From: Saxidomus purpurata
Taxonomy: Eukaryota > Mollusca > Bivalvia > Venerida > Veneridae
Length of the DNA stretch: 64,000 nt
Assembly: GCA_022818135.1 (NCBI GenBank)
Contig: JAFMSR010000012.1
Span: 32,517,624 to 32,581,623, forward strand
Direction of reading: 5' to 3'
A model generated the notes under the pieces. The model was not told the origin of the DNA and did no database searches. It saw only the letters and a program-made list of their open reading frames with translations. The position numbers and the translations under genes are program-made. Below are positions 40,671 through 51,680 of the stretch, one piece after another; the stretch's first letter is position 1, and each line of letters begins with the position of its first letter.

Positions 40671-42513
40671 TAGCTCGACTTTTCGAAGAAAAGGGGAGCT
40701 ATCCTACTTGCCCCGGCGTCGGTGTCGGCGTTGGTGTCACACCTTGGTTAAGTTTTTCGTACCACCCCTTTTAATTTCAAAAGTATTAGAGGTATGGCTT
40801 TGAAACTTACCATACTTGTTTACCATCATAACCTCCATCAACAGACAAGAGTACATAACTCTGTCAAGGTTTTTGCCCCTTACAGAATTATGCCCCTTTT
40901 TATGCCCCCGAAGGGAGGCATATTAAAATCGCACCGTCTGTCCGTCCGTCCGTCCGTGCGTCCCCACTTACAAATTCGTGTCCGGACTGTAACTCTGTCA
41001 TGCATTGAAGGATTTTTAAAATAACTTGGCCACATGTCTAGCACATCAAGACGACGTGTCGCGTGCAAGACCCACATCCCTACCTCAAAGGTGAAGGTAA
41101 CTTGGAGTATGAAGGTTATGGAATCCTCTAAATATGCACACTTCGTGTCCGGACTGTAACTTTGTCATGCATTGAAGGATTTTAAAATAACTAGGCACAC
41201 ATGTCTAGCACATCAAGACGACGTGTCGCGTGCAAGACCCACGTCCCTAGCTCAAAGGTCAAGGTCATACTTAGAGTTTGAAGGTAATGGATTCCTCTAT
41301 ATATGCATATATGCACACATTCGTGTCCGGACTGTAACTTTTGTCATGCATTGAAGGATTTTAAAATAACTTGGCACAAATGTGTAGCACATAAGACAAC
41401 GTGTCGCGTGCAAGACCCACGTCCCTACCTCAAAGGTCAAGGTCACACTTAGAGTTTGAAGGTAATGGATTCTTCTATATATGCATATATGCACGCATTT
41501 GTGTCCGGACTGTAATTTTGTCATGCTTTGAAGGATTTTAAAATAATTTGGCACAAATGTCTAGCACATCAAGAGGACGTGTCGCGTGCAAGACCCACAT
41601 CCCTACCACAAAGTCAAGGTCACACTTAGAATTTATAGGTAATGGAATCCTGTATATATGCATACATTTGTGTCCGGACTATAACTTTATTATGCTTTGA
41701 AAGATTTTAAAATAACTTGCAGAAATGTCTAGCACATCAAGCGGATGTGTCCAGGCAAGACCCAAGTCCCTACCTCAAAGGTCAAGGTCACACTTAGTGT
41801 TTAAAGTAATGGAATACTGTATGCATGATTACTCTGTCATGCATGGAAGGATTTTAAAATTACATAGCACATTTATTGAGCACATGGAGAGGACATAGAC
41901 TGTGAGGCACCTCTTTCGGGGGCATTCGTCACTTGTGAGGGACAGCCCTTTTTTACTTAGAAAATACATTGAATAAGGGTAAACTCTACTTATTGCCTTA
42001 ACCCTTTGAGATATTGCTTTGAAACTTTGAATGCTTGTTTGCATCATTACCCCCATCTGTCAGGGATTTGTTTTAAAAATTAAGGCCCTTTATTGACTGA
42101 AAATCTTGGTTAAGTTTTTCGTACCAGTCTACTTTTTGACTAAACTGTTTGAGATATTAATTTGAAAGTTGGAATACTTATAAACCATCATGATCCCAAA
42201 ACATGGGCAGGGGAAGGCAATTCTGTCAATGATTTTATTTGAATTATGGCCCTTTTTGACTTAGAAAGTTAAAATTTTCATTCTTGTCCACTTGATGACT
42301 TAACCATTTGAGATATTACTTTGAAAGTTATAGTACTTATGTATTATCATGAGACCTATCTGTAAGCAAGAGAAGATAACTCTGTGAAAATATTTCTTGA
42401 TTTGTACTTAGAAATTCCTAGTTAAAGTCTTGTGTGCCCTTAACTGTCAAAGTTTTGTTTTATAGACAAGCACTAAAAAGTCGAGCGTGCTGTCCTACTG
42501 ACAGCTCTTGTTT
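40671..42513 (+). mobile_element. Family B element interrupted by family C
   Basis: Begins TAGCTCGACTTTTCGAAGAA and ends AAAAGTCGAGCGTGCTGTCC, TACTGACAGCTCTTGTTT. It is split at 40901-41946 by a family C element inserted after TTATGCCCCTTTT, and continues with CTTAGAAAATACATTGAAT. The matching place in unit 2 (about 54664-54680) is a bare T-run, so the whole nest is an insertion without target duplication. Confidence 0.78.
40901..41946 (+). mobile_element. Family C Helitron-like element nested in family B (copy 4)
   Basis: Begins TATGCCCCCGAAGGGAGGCA and has about six internal repeats. It ends CTTTCGGGGGCATTCGTCAC, TTGTGAGGGACAGC. The terminal TCTTGTT is missing and the host family B sequence resumes directly. 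It is very similar to copy 1 at 23890-24968, even in the order of repeat variants. Confidence 0.78.
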
Positions 42514-43468
42514 GCAATAGCATTAAAAAAAATACAGCATTATATTTCTAACAAATACTTTTAGATTTAAAAAGCAAAAGTTATGAATGTTTTTGGTACA
42601 AATATAGGTCATTTCTAGCGGTAAGACAATTAGAGCTAATTGTAATTGTGGTCCTGGGACTGTAAGAATTTCCTTTTGAATTGTCTTTTAACCAATCACG
42701 TGTTTTAAACTTTTGGACTGTGATAGATCTTCATGCATGTTACAGCTAAAATATTTTAAAATTTAGCTGCCATATAAAGAGGAATTGTCCAGCTTGAAAT
42801 TTTGATGAATCAGTTTAAAAACTCAGATTAAAGATAGGTTGAAATTTACCATACTAAATAGTGTTTATTACACACTCCCCCCATATTTTGATTAATGGGC
42901 TGACACAATATAATGGCTCCTGTTCACAAAACTACTTTAGAATGCAAGGCATAAATCTTTAATGTTATTTAACAATGCTTTAATGCAAATGAGCTGACAA
43001 ACATACTGTCCAGGTAACTATATGGTTATCATCAGAATAAAAACTTTCTGTGTGACCACTGAAAACTCTAGCCTTCAAACCATTTGTTTCAGACCAAATT
43101 ACTTGTAATCTGATTCTGATTGAAGACTTCACATAGTCGTACAAGGTCAAGGTCACATGTAGGGTTCAGACTTATAATTAAAGGTTTTGTTCTGGTATTT
43201 TGTGACTGCTGCAATTTCCCCATGAATAGACTAAGACCATTCAACCCCTGGAAGGAATTTAAGAAACTGGCTAAATGTTCACCTCATGGAGACAGTATGC
43301 AATATCCATGTCTCAACCAAGCCTACAGAAGTTCAAGGTTACATTTTGGGTCAAAGGTCATGCTTTATATCTCCCAAACCTTTTGAAGGATTTTTTTGCA
43401 ACTTTAGGTAAATATTAAGCACATGGAGAGGATGTGAAGAATCAATTTTTCAACCATGCTTGTCTTAA

Positions 43469-44269
43469 GGTAGGTCCACACCTTAAGTCTGAATTTTTCA
43501 ACCTCCCCAGAAAACCGTCATATTTTGCATATGCAGTCTATGATGTATGTACTTTAATGTGATTCTATTTGATAGGAACACGTTCACGAGACGTTGACGT
43601 CATAACATCGTCAAGCAGTCTTCCAATTTCTTTAGGCACTTGCATACAAACGCTCATATCTCTGGTATTTATGAACAGATTTTAAAGATTAAAGTTTCAT
43701 TTTTTATGTTACAAGTAAATACAAATTTTGGTTGCATGTCTATTACATAAAGAGTGCATTTATTGTCAGTATGCGGAATATTGCGACAATTTTGACATAA
43801 ATAACGTCATATATTGGAAGGTACTCTGGATACATTTTGCCATTTTGTGAAGAATTTTGTCCAGTGACCCCACCTGAAAAAAAATCAGATGGGGTCACAA
43901 GACAAACTTTTTCGTAAAAGGGCAAAGTGTGTTCAGAGGTAGCTGACAAATACTACGTTATTTACGTCAAAATTGGCGCAATATAATTCATATTACCAAT
44001 AAATATATTCATTATTTTAAACCTATGCAGTAAAAACTTAGGCTTAAATGACTAAAATCCATTCATAAATACCAGAGATACGAACATTCGTATGAAAGCG
44101 CCCAAAGAAAATGATCAGACCGCTTGACGACGTTATAACGTCAACGTCTCGTGAGCGTGTTCCTATTAAATAGAATCAGGTTAAAGTACATACATTGTAG
44201 ACTGCATATGCATAATATGACGGTTTTCTGAGGAGGTTGAAAAAATCTGATGTAAGGTGTGGACCTACC
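43469..44269. mobile_element. Foldback element with about 200-bp inverted ends, TTAA-flanked
   Basis: Ends GGTAGGTCCACACC and GGTGTGGACCTACC. The arms extend inward about 200 bp (ACCGTCATATT, GCATATGCAGTCTA, GAACACG, ACGAGACGTTGACGT and their complements), flanked by TTAA at 43465-43468 and 44270-44273. The paralogous site in unit 2 (about 55703-55725, TTGCCTCAAGATCAAGGTC) lacks it. Confidence 0.88.
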
Positions 44270-44613
44270 TTAAGGTCAAGGTCTTACTTAAGGGTCAGTT
44301 CTAGACTCAGTTGTATTTTCGACTATATATATTTTTGGTTTTTACTATCTGCTATCAGTATGGCCATGTGAGAATGTTTGCTGGAGGATGGGAGTCTTGT
44401 GCTTGTTCTTCCCAGGAACATCTGTTATGTTAACTGCACTTCTTCAAACAGCACAACTACAGTAACCATGATCACAGTAGCTACTATTCTGCTCATTTTA
44501 CAGTTTCGTAACCATTTCTCAAATGTCACTACATAATGAAACAACAAAGCAAAGTCACTGCCTTTAATGATGAAAAAATGCAACTTATATTATTAAATTA
44601 AATTATAAGGTAT

Positions 44614-44619
44614 TTTATT
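44614..44619 (-). terminator. Candidate poly(A) signal for TRIM-like copy 1
   Basis: AATAAA on the minus strand about 345 nt after the stop codon. The same hexamer lies at a matching place after copy 2 (56131-56136), which supports it. Confidence 0.45.
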
Positions 44620-44963
44620 TACAGTAGTTATAAAGTTAGACATGTTGCTAAAATGTTCACATATCCTGCACAGGTAAGTGAGACAGTTTGTTTAGTACTA
44701 GTACATTTAATGAAAGACATGTCTTATAATATTTCCTCTTGTGAACAACACAGTTAATTATTTAGATTAAATGTTCTGCAAACAAACAATACATAAGTAC
44801 ATAATTATATGCATACATTATAACATTGAATATTATAATTCTCCTAATAACATATCCAATTTTATGCAGTTCTATGTCTTGTTCGAGAACAAGTCTATGG
44901 CGATATATGAAATTGCGATAGAAGCAAATGTATCCTATTGTCTCAAACACTCGTTCTCGTAAA

Positions 44964-46679
44964 TTACCTCATCTGAAATACTTTCAGAACATTCTTTAAC
45001 TGAGAGCCTTGATTAACTTCGTAGTTACAAATGAAAAGTCTGCTTGTGGTGCCACAAAATGAAACAGAATAAGGATATTTGACATGTTTGTTGTCTCGTA
45101 GAATTTCTTTGATTTTCTTGCAGTCATGTGTAATTACATGTATGCTTCCATTTTCATCCCAGCTACACACAAGCAATGTTCCGTCTCCTGTCACTGTCAG
45201 TCCTCTAACAGATGATAGGTTTTTGTCTTTATACTCAGCAAGAAGATGGCCATTTAAATCAAACTTGGAAATTGTATTATCTAAGATGGAAACGGGTACA
45301 TAGATTGTATCTGTCTCAATACCAAATGCTACAGCCATTGGTTGTTGTAAACATGGTAATGCTAATGTTTTCTGCTCAATTCCATGAATATTCAAGATTG
45401 TCACTCTGCCAAAATATGCTGCCAGAACTACGTCCTTTTGACAAGCAATTTTGAAACAACCAGGTGCTTGTATGTCGTGACTTACAGTGAACTGATTACT
45501 CCGTGTGATAGTCAAGAATTGTATTTTCTTTCGAGCTAGAAGCACAGCAATAAGATTAGGAATCACGAATGTTATATCGTTAGGTTGTGCGTCGAGCTCA
45601 TATCGTGCTATTATCTCTCTCTGGTCAACGTCAACTAGCTTCAAACACTGGTTATTTTTATCTGCTAATACAATTTGGTTTGGTGAATAAAGTGCTGATG
45701 CATATATTGAACAATCTTGTTTATCCTCTGCTGTTTTCAAGTTGATTTCACTACCAAACTCTGGTTCCATCTCTGCTATCACTTTTTCTTTTAGCTCGCC
45801 AAGAGGAATATAGGAAGCTAAGATTTCATTCATTTTCTGGGACTGTTGAAACGCATACTGCATAATGTGTGTGCTTTCAAACATTTCTTTGATTCGTGTA
45901 TCAAGATGAGCAATCTTCCCCAGCACTCGTTTTGCTGATACAAACAATTCATTTGCTTGATTCGCCTGTAAACGAAGTGTTCCTCGTACCTCTTCGAGTT
46001 CCTGCCTCATGATTTGTTCTTCACTCTTCAGTGTTGACATTAAATTTTTATCTTTCTGCTTCCTCTTATTCACCTCTGACATTATTTCCCTCTCCACTTT
46101 GTCCAAATGATCATTTATCTCTTCTCTAAATGTCTTGATGTCATTCATAGCTTTAGAATAGGCCTGTTCCATGTTCTTTTCGCTGGAGTTCATATCTTTC
46201 TTTACATGCTCCATCTCTTCATGTAGTTTGTCCAACTTGTGTTGCAGTTCCCTGTGTTCATGACCGTTGAAGTACGTTGTTGATATATCTTGTATACGAT
46301 CTACTTGACACGTTTTATGGTCCAGAACCATGCAGTCGCCACATCCTACAACATTGTGTGAAGGACAGTAAAATTTCAATATTTCATTATCATGCCTGTC
46401 ACACAATTCGGAACATGCATCCATCTTGACGGATGATGTCTGCACCTTACGCATGTTGTCACCCTCCAAGATCACGTGATTTTTGGTCACCGACATTTTC
46501 CGATGAACCTCCATACATGTAGCACAGAAATGCTCGTTACAGTTCTGGCAGTATCCCACAGCAACCACCCAGTCATCATCACTGCTACAAGGGTTACAGA
46601 ACGCTTCACTGTCTACTGCAGATGACTTTCCTCTCGTGTCCCTGAATGACAGTTGGCCCTTCCGACCAGATACCGCCAT
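44964..46679 (-). CDS. B-box/coiled-coil/beta-propeller protein (RING-less TRIM-like), copy 1
   Basis: A single-exon ORF of 571 residues from the ATG shared with its paralogue (MAVSGRKG). The frame stays open upstream to 46745, but the paralogue's further-upstream ATG is ATA here. Numbered from that start there is a degenerate B-box 1 (C28/C31, C44/C47, C52/C55, H59) and a B-box 2 (C93-x2-H96, C105, C113/C116, H121-x2-C124, so the usual last histidine is cysteine). A coiled coil spans about 140-270 and a C-terminal region resembles an NHL-type propeller. There is no RING, so ubiquitin-ligase activity cannot be assumed. Such proteins are strongly expanded in bivalves and often proposed as innate-immune sensors or scaffolds (family knowledge). 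A pyrimidine-rich ATAG just upstream of the start may be an acceptor for a 5'-UTR intron. Confidence 0.9.
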   Translation of the reverse strand: MAVSGRKGQLSFRDTRGKSSAVDSEAFCNPCSSDDDWVVAVGYCQNCNEHFCATCMEVHRKMSVTKNHVILEGDNMRKVQTSSVKMDACSELCDRHDNEILKFYCPSHNVVGCGDCMVLDHKTCQVDRIQDISTTYFNGHEHRELQHKLDKLHEEMEHVKKDMNSSEKNMEQAYSKAMNDIKTFREEINDHLDKVEREIMSEVNKRKQKDKNLMSTLKSEEQIMRQELEEVRGTLRLQANQANELFVSAKRVLGKIAHLDTRIKEMFESTHIMQYAFQQSQKMNEILASYIPLGELKEKVIAEMEPEFGSEINLKTAEDKQDCSIYASALYSPNQIVLADKNNQCLKLVDVDQREIIARYELDAQPNDITFVIPNLIAVLLARKKIQFLTITRSNQFTVSHDIQAPGCFKIACQKDVVLAAYFGRVTILNIHGIEQKTLALPCLQQPMAVAFGIETDTIYVPVSILDNTISKFDLNGHLLAEYKDKNLSSVRGLTVTGDGTLLVCSWDENGSIHVITHDCKKIKEILRDNKHVKYPYSVSFCGTTSRLFICNYEVNQGSQLKNVLKVFQMR

Positions 46680-47464
46680 TTTTGTACTTGTATCTGCTAT
46701 GGGGAAAATAAAACGTCTTAATAAGCAAAAGTTTTTAATGCACATTTAAATAAAACGAAAATTTCTAAATAAATTTTAAAAATACACAAAGACAAACAAG
46801 AGTGTATCTTATCTTATCTGACAGCTATACATCATGATCATCTGACACGTATCAAACAGTGTCATTTTTTAGTTGAACAAAAAAATTGTGAATCCCTTAT
46901 AGATCTGATCATTTAACGATCTTACAATTAAAATTTTTTATTTTTAAAATAAAACGCCAATACCTTTTTTGTACTCACTGCACTGTTTATACTATTTCAA
47001 GAGTGTTTAAATCCATGTCTATATATTTAGTACATTGCTAAAATAAACTTCCTTGTTAATTGGTGGTAAAACTAAAGTCGTTGACGAATTTTAAGTTTGA
47101 ATATTGTAGCCATCTCATCTTTACTCACTAGAAACATTACATTTGTATTGTTAACTTTCAAATCAAGATTTAGTTCTAGGATGTAGTCCAGACTGTACAT
47201 AAGTTGTATATGGTAAGAAGGAAATAAAAAGCATCAGTTTCTGGCAACATCTTGTGTATTTAGAGGTTCTGTCACAAAGTATCGTCCGTTGACAAAGATT
47301 TCTTCGTAATCAGGAAGAGGCTTTGACCAGATAAGAAGCAATGTTCCAGCATGTTGAGAAAAAATATTCAAACCAATAGCGATAAAATTAATTTGAATCA
47401 TTTAAAAAATGACTCATATCTGACGTTTAACTTGAGGAAATACAAATATCTGAGTATTTTCATG

Positions 47465-47560
47465 ATGGAAATACCTGTCACGATGATAGAAAGACGTGTA
47501 AATATCATAGAAATACATAAAACTGATAGAAAGACCTATAACTATGATTAAGAGACCAAT
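47465..47560 (+). repeat. AGAAAGACCTATA-type degenerate repeats, part 1
   Basis: Diverged units of ATGATAGAAAGAC and CATAGAAATACATAAAAC. They recur at 48105-48230, on the other side of intervening sequence that includes a small MITE. Confidence 0.55.
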
Positions 47561-47613
47561 AACGACGGTAATTGTATAACTGGTATACGGTATATATTCA
47601 AAGCCACTTTTCG

Positions 47614-47850
47614 GTTATACAATGCAAAAGTATTTTAACATAATAGAACTATATTTAAAGCAAAAATTTTAAGTGAAATTCTGTAGTGCAACATCAAGTT
47701 GCATTGACAAATAATTATTTTAACATCTGTAATTACGTTGTATTGACAAAAACATATTTATAACATCTTTAATTTTACAACTTAATGTTCTCTTAAAACG
47801 CTTACATTTATACTTTTCAAATATCTCCCTTTATTTTTGCATTGTATAAC
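47614..47850. mobile_element. Small MITE with GTTATACAATGCAAAA ends
   Basis: Terminal inverted repeats GTTATACAATGCAAAA and TTTTGCATTGTATAAC, 237 bp in all. Internal repeats of AACAT(C/A)T(G/T)TAATT. I cannot define a target duplication. Confidence 0.65.
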
Positions 47851-48104
47851 AGAAATGTTGTTTTCACATGCATTGTATACCAGCACACCATTGCATCTTG
47901 TCATCAAATCCTTTTTGTTATACTGTATTATGTATTTTGCCGCCGTACGTCTCGTTCCGTTACTCGCTACGTTTAGTGGATGTGACTTTACTTGTTTATT
48001 ATAATATACAATTTAATTTACTGCACCAGAAGATGTACAATAAAGTCGAAACATGTTGTGCAAAACAGCGTTATTATTAATTTTATTTCTAAGTACTATC
48101 ACGA

Positions 48105-48230
48105 CTAACGGTAGGAAGACCTATTACTAATTAAAGAAAGGCATATAATGATGGTAGAAAGACCTAAAACCACCATAGAAAGACCTATACCGATGACAGA
48201 AAGACCTAGCTATTACTATAACCATGTTAA
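48105..48230 (+). repeat. AGAAAGACCTATA-type degenerate repeats, part 2
   Basis: Several units of roughly 20-30 bp such as GATGGTAGAAAGACCTAAAA and GATGACAGAAAGACCTAG. Same type as 47465-47560. Confidence 0.6.
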
Positions 48231-48975
48231 AAGACATATAGTTTCGTTAGATATTAATCTTTTAATCTCGAAATACTTGAATGACAACTCTCCGAAAGCA
48301 AGATAGGTGTGGAATATGCACTCGGGAAGTAGGACTTCAAGGTGTAGAAGCAAAAGTAAAGATACGAGAACGGTAGCATTTTCTTCGTATGTTAAAACAT
48401 GTACATAAACATCAAACTATTTTGAGAGGATCATTAACTTTGCCAACAAAATTCTTATTACGGAGTGAAACAGTATCACGAAAAAGCTGCCTTATGTATT
48501 TTGGACACAACTTTCTTCTAAAGTGTTGGCGCACATCCGTGTAATTGGAGATTATCTGTGGAATTGGAATGTTCTACTGACACAGAAATAACTTAATTAT
48601 TCCGATGTTTTCGCCCTTTCACCTGCATGTACAAACCTAAATTTCAAATTGCAGTATTACATGTAATAAGACAAATATCAACATTATTCGTAGAACTAGC
48701 GTTTGATCAAGTTACGGTGGTTTATCGAAATATTACGGTGGATTATATTCCGCTTAATTCACTGTCCATTCAATGAAAATTGTCAAACTTTTCTACCCGG
48801 ATTTATGTCAAAATGTATACCGAGCGTAATAAAAGCGCAGAAAACATCGTTAATGATGACGTTTACCACGATTTTCGACATTTTATTGAAATAAACTAAA
48901 CAAAAATGGAGCATTTAGGAGCTGTATTCATATAAGCCTTTAAATACGTGTGTTTTTTTTTTTAATTAAAGTGTA
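48231..48975. other. No recognised feature
   Basis: AT-rich intergenic sequence with no supported gene. Confidence 0.4.
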
Positions 48976-49252
48976 CCTGATTGCAGCCATATCATCGTAA
49001 TGTAAACCTAAATTATACTCACTAGAAACAGTACCTTTGTATCCTTAACTTTCAGAACAAGATCTGTTTCTGGATGTTAATTTGTAGGCGAGACTGTATA
49101 TATGTTGTATATCGTAGACAATGAGCGGGTCAGAATCAAATCGAAAGCATCAGTCTCTAGCAACAGCTTGTGTATTTAGAGATCCTTCTCAAGAAGAGGC
49201 TTTGACTATATAAGAAGCAATATTCGACCATGCAAAGCAACAAATGTTGGGG
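48976..49252. repeat. Orphan copy of the TRIM-like 5' flank
   Basis: Similar to the 5' flanks of both intact TRIM-like genes (about 47100-47345 and 58640-58925): ACTAGAAAC(A), CTTAACTTTCA, AAGCATCAGT, TTGTGTATTTAGAG and GAGGCTTTGAC in the same order. No gene body follows on the expected side. Confidence 0.7.
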
Positions 49253-49850
49253 AAAATATTAAACCGAAATCGTGAAAATAATTTGCATTATTTTAAAGTT
49301 ATATTACCCTTCAAAATGACCATAATGAATAATGGTTAAGAATAAAACTTTAAACAAAGCAGACGCTTTGAAAATATGTAAGAAAAGAGTTATTCTGAAT
49401 GATTTCTGTTATTGATTGATATAAATGCAAATACACATAACAGAAAGGATGAATTTTCAATTTTTAACTAGGATAGTGAAAAATGATGTTAACAGATTTC
49501 CTCTTTATTTATGAAAGCATTTTTATAAAGGCTTAAAATGCTACAATTATGGCTCTTGAAGTGTTATTTAGAAGATTGCTCAATTCCTGAATTTCATCGC
49601 TTGATTTGTTTTTCCAATCCAGATCATGAGTAACCTACAAACTTGCTTAATTGTTTGAAATTTCACGAATATAAATAATAAAAGATTATACTGGGATAAC
49701 GGAGTTTTTAAATCAAAATATAATTGGTAATGCCACTCGTTGTAATTAATAAAACACATTACAGAAAAAACAAGGTAGGATTAGAATACTGGCTACAATA
49801 TATCTAATGCACGGCTTGTTATACCAGTTTCGTACAGGTACTCCTCAGTC
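49253..49850. other. No recognised feature
   Basis: Intergenic sequence between duplication remnants; nothing supported. Confidence 0.4.
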
Positions 49851-49944
49851 ACAGTAACTCAAATTCTACAATAAGAGCTACTTGTAATTGTGGTCCTATG
49901 ACTGAAAGAGGATAATCACGTTTTTTTTTAATACTTTTTAAAAC

Positions 49945-50225
49945 TAGTTTTTGGGATCAGTGGCTCAGAGGTTAAGGTCACAGTGACTCAAACTTTGAAA
50001 ATCTTTTCTTCTCAATATTTTGAGATCTACATCACCCACAGTCTTCAAACGTCATAGGATGATTGGTCTTACTGAGTAGATGATCCCTACTGCTTTTGGG
50101 GGTCAGTAGGTCAAGGTCACAGTGTACTCTGTAAGCTTTTCCTTGCTAACATTGCAAAGGATTTTCACAAAACTTACTCAGAACAATCCAGTCAGACAGA
50201 CCAGTGGAGCGATTTGGGCCTCTTG
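49945..50225 (+). mobile_element. Family E fragment with a GGCCTCTTGTT 3' end
   Basis: Two diverged family E-like repeats (AAGGTCACAGTGACTCAAAC, ATAGGATGATTGGTCTTACT) followed by AGTGGAGCGATTTGGGCCTC and TTGTT. The 5' end is absent. Confidence 0.6.
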
Positions 50226-50579
50226 TTACTCTCTACTATCAACATGGCCATGTCAGAATGTTGACATTTTCTAATGAAGGATGGGAGTCTTGTGCTTGTT
50301 CTTCCCAGGAGTATCTGTTATGTTAACAGTACATCTTCATACAACACAACAGAAAAACTGTAAAAAGGTGCATTAAACACAAAGTCAAATTATATTTTTA
50401 CTCCAGTTACCATGAGCACAGTAGCTACTAGTTTTCTCAGTTTACAGTTTCGTAACCATTTCTCAAATGTGACTTACTCATGAAACAACAAAACAAAGTC
50501 ACTGCCTTTAATGATGAAAACAAGCAAGTTACAGGTAGAAAATATGCATTTTCTACAAAGGTAAGATATTTTACTTGCA

Positions 50580-50770
50580 GCATTTAATACAGCACAGAAA
50601 TGCTCGTTACAATTCTTGCAGTATCCCACAGCAACCACCCAGTCATCAATACTGTAACAAGAGAGACAGAATGCTTCACCGTCTTCTGCAGATGACTTTC
50701 CTATCGTGTTCTTGAATGATTGTTCGCCCTTCCGACCAGATCCCGCCATTTCTGTTCCTTTATCTGCCAT
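50580..50770 (-). pseudogene. Truncated TRIM-like copy, 5' end only
   Basis: The first 60 or so codons are homologous to the two intact paralogues. They start with MADKGTEMAGSGRKG and run through WVVAVGYCKNCNEHFC. Homology then stops near 50590 and jumps to sequence that lies downstream of the intact genes. B-box 2, the coiled coil and the propeller are therefore missing, a deletion of over 1.5 kb. The frame is open across the junction and ends at 50474, giving a 98-residue ORF whose last part is not homologous to the family. The 3' flank (50220-50580) matches the flanks of both intact genes. Confidence 0.85.
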
Positions 50771-51189
50771 TGGAAAAATAAAACGTCTTAATTAGCAGAA
50801 GCACATTTAAAACAAAACAGATTTCCTATTTAAATGAAAAGTATACAAAGAAAAACATAAACGGCAGCTGTACATCAAGGTCACCTGACATTGGAGATAA
50901 TACACGTATTAAGATGTTTTATTTGAAACAACAATGTAAATCCCTCAATGATTTAAAGTCTAATACAAGAGGCTGCTTTTCCTATATAAACATATAGAGA
51001 AAAGCCTGTATTTTATTTCATGATAAAATACAGCACGTTTTTTCCAAGGACGACGTGCCGTATATGACGTAACGACGTGACGTATGTAAACAAGCGCGTC
51101 CAATCGTATCTCGTGTTTTAAGGTTACAATGATCTACTACTACGCGTTAAATAAAGTTCGGCATTGTTTTCAAAAAAATGACGTGTTAG

Positions 51190-51680
51190 AATCGAAATAA
51201 TAGTCACACTAGCGGCTCCGAGGGAGGGGGGACGGGGGGGGCGCACCCGGCGCGCGCCCCCTAAAATTCCCCAACCTTACATAGGCTAAATATCTGAGTA
51301 TAAATTTATATTTTCTGTTTCCGAAATCGGTATCTTAAAAGTATCAAAAACAAGTTTGAAATGCAGGAAAATGCACGAAATGGCACCCTCGAAAAAAAAC
51401 TTTTTCCGGGGGAGCATCGAACCCCCTAGAAAGTGCCTCCCTATTTTTTAACCTCTGGCTACGGCCCTGTCATTGTTCATTGCCCTTCAATTATACATGT
51501 TAATTATACACTCGCTCGCTCCACCGCTGTTTAGTGTTCGATTACTTGAAAACAAAGAATAAAACACAGTCATAATTGCCGTCTTATAAGGCTTGAGCAG
51601 AACCAACAAATGGCAAAAAAGTTACGCCCCCCCCACCCCTTAGACCAAATCCTGGAACCGCCCCTGAGTCAGTCATTTGG
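51190..51680. mobile_element. DNA-transposon end fragments, GC-rich
   Basis: Contains CTACGGCCCTG near 51463 and GGAACCGCCCCTG near 51653, whose complements (CAGGGCCGTAG, CAGGGGCGGTTCC) look like the terminal repeats of hAT-like non-autonomous elements. A GC-rich run (51220-51262) marks a possible other end. Family assignment is tentative. Confidence 0.4.

Larger units (their letters stand above)
34917..47350. repeat. Segmental duplication unit 1 (UBA2 3' part plus TRIM-like gene)
   Basis: Colinear similarity to 52712-58930 in separate blocks: 34917-35065 with 52712-52865; 35955-36348 with 52950-53320; 38020-38190 with 53335-53490; 39735-39780 plus 40209-40670 with 53720-54680; 42540-43460 plus 44275-47350 with 54700-58930. 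The blocks missing from unit 2 are mobile elements in unit 1, or a deletion that includes UBA2 exon 17. Confidence 0.8.
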
